6,748 nt of DNA from an uncultured Eubacteriales bacterium (GTDB lineage: Bacteria > Bacillota > Clostridia > Oscillospirales > Oscillospiraceae), in NCBI GenBank assembly GCA_902496595.1, contig CABVBV010000113.1, forward strand, positions 1 through 6,748, read 5' to 3'. The position numbers were made by a program, and so were the translations under genes. Under the pieces are notes generated by a model. That model saw only the letters and a list, made by a program, of their open reading frames with translations, was not told the DNA's origin and searched no databases. Positions 5,901 to 6,748 of this stretch are shown here, piece after piece; positions within the stretch are counted from its first letter, which is position 1, and the number at the start of each line of letters is the position of its first letter.

Positions 5901-6748
5901 ATCTCGCGTTGTCGCTGTTCGGGCGGACTATCTTGTAATACGACCTCGCCGTCAGGGCGTACACGACGGCGTACACCGCGCAGAAGACCAGCAGCGTGCC
6001 GAGGGTACACAGGGCCGTGAGCTGCATATTCGTCAGAGAGAAGAGCCGGAGCATCAGCACCACCAGCTTGAAGTCGAAGGCTATGTGTACCGCCGCGACC
6101 AAAATCGGCATGAAGAACACCGTCAGGATCTGGCTGCGTATCGACCTGCGAGCCTCGCGCTCGGAGAGGCCCACCTTGCGCATGATGTCGAAGCGGGCGT
6201 TGTCCTCGTAGCCCTCGGAGACCTGCTTGTAGTAGATGATGAGCACCGTCGCCATCAGGAAGACTATGCCGAGGAAGACGCCGAGGAAGAGGAAGCCGCC
6301 GGAAAGGCCGTAGACCTCCTGCTCCGCCACGGAGCGCATATCGATGCGGAGCACGTCGTAGTAGCCCGCGTCCACGCCGCCGCCCTCGCCGGAGGCGGCC
6401 CAGTAGTCGTCTATCATGGCCGAAACCGCCTCGTCCGAGGCCTCGAAGTCGAACTGCCCGCGCCAGACATACGAGCCGTTCTCCTGACCCGCGACGAGTT
6501 CGAGGAGCGCCGCACGGTCGGGCACGACGAGGACTATCTCGTCGTCCTCCTCCGACCAGTTTACGGCCACCCTGTTGAGCACTACCTGCACGGCCGTGAG
6601 CTTCGCCTCGCCCACGAGCCCGATGCTGACAGTCCCGCCGTCCTTGTCCAGGAAGCTCAGCCCGTCCAGCTGCCCATAGCCCGAGGGCACGTGCGCCAGG
6701 GCCTCGCCGGGGGCCAATTCAGGAACCGGCTCGCCCGTGAGCTGCGAG
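5899..6748 (-). CDS. BceB-type ABC transporter permease (FtsX-like), C-terminal part
   Basis: Partial gene: the frame is open to the right edge and 282 residues are visible, so the start lies outside. The TTG at 6717-6715 is internal and not a real start. BceB-type permeases work with a BceA-like ATPase and usually sense or clear cell-wall-active peptides, often with an adjacent histidine kinase and response regulator. The visible part begins in a polar, acidic region of about 165 residues that fits the large extracellular domain. Then comes helix GGFLFLGVFLGIVFLMATVL (about bases 6310-6245), the cytoplasmic stretch FDIMRKVGLSEREARRSIRSQ, which is characteristic of this group, and two more helices (about 6130-6060 and 6020-5955). 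These would be the last three of the ten membrane helices. The C-terminus ends RSYYKIVRPNSDNAR. yxeA follows after 12 bases, so the closest named relative by context is YxdM; BceB, VraG-like or other paralogues cannot be told apart here. Confidence 0.9.
   Translation of the reverse strand, partial: SQLTGEPVPELAPGEALAHVPSGYGQLDGLSFLDKDGGTVSIGLVGEAKLTAVQVVLNRVAVNWSEEDDEIVLVVPDRAALLELVAGQENGSYVWRGQFDFEASDEAVSAMIDDYWAASGEGGGVDAGYYDVLRIDMRSVAEQEVYGLSGGFLFLGVFLGIVFLMATVLIIYYKQVSEGYEDNARFDIMRKVGLSEREARRSIRSQILTVFFMPILVAAVHIAFDFKLVVLMLRLFSLTNMQLTALCTLGTLLVFCAVYAVVYALTARSYYKIVRPNSDNAR

Noticed and set aside
6715..6717. TTG as start codon of the permease gene
   Set aside because: The reading frame stays open to the window edge, and BceB-type permeases are far longer than the part seen, so this is an internal Leu codon.

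Overview
The window reads as a piece of a G+C-rich Bacillota (Firmicutes) chromosome, most likely class Clostridia and possibly a gut Oscillospiraceae-like lineage. Three things point there: a PolC-type replicative DNA polymerase with its exonuclease inserted in the PHP domain, the order rseP-ispG-polC (a familiar Clostridia arrangement), and a BceB-type permease next to a YxeA-family protein. The finer taxonomy is inference. No mobile element, rRNA, tRNA or CRISPR array is visible, and there is no gene-free stretch longer than about 60 bases.

Left part, + strand (1-5478): three genes in one tightly coupled transcription unit. They are the 3' end of the site-2 protease gene rseP, then ispG (iron-sulfur enzyme of the MEP isoprenoid pathway), then polC (replicative polymerase with proofreading). 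Each junction is an ATGA overlap (479-482 and 1537-1540) with a GAGG ribosome-binding core 7-8 bases before the ATG. The unit therefore joins membrane proteolysis, isoprenoid precursor synthesis and chromosome replication. The operon promoter lies left of the window. It ends in a strong intrinsic terminator (5491-5530).

Right part, - strand (5533-6748): two genes converge on the same terminator. The 3' end of a BceB-type (FtsX-like) ABC-transporter permease is followed 12 bases later by a small membrane-anchored YxeA-family (DUF1093) protein. This reproduces the yxdLM-yxeA arrangement of Bacillus subtilis, a peptide-sensing/detoxification-type transporter locus. The ATPase and any two-component regulator would lie beyond the right edge.

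The most unusual signal is a perfect 34-bp palindrome (two 17-base arms, no spacer) inside the ispG reading frame at 604-637. It sits over a conserved part of the enzyme and coincides with a Gly-to-Ser change. Secondary points are a PolC about 120 residues shorter than the B. subtilis enzyme, with the loss confined to the N-terminus; an extended -10 promoter-like sequence with dyad symmetry inside rseP; and a preference for the ATA isoleucine codon despite high G+C. Otherwise the region is ordinary housekeeping and transporter DNA, and I see no convincing new multi-gene system.
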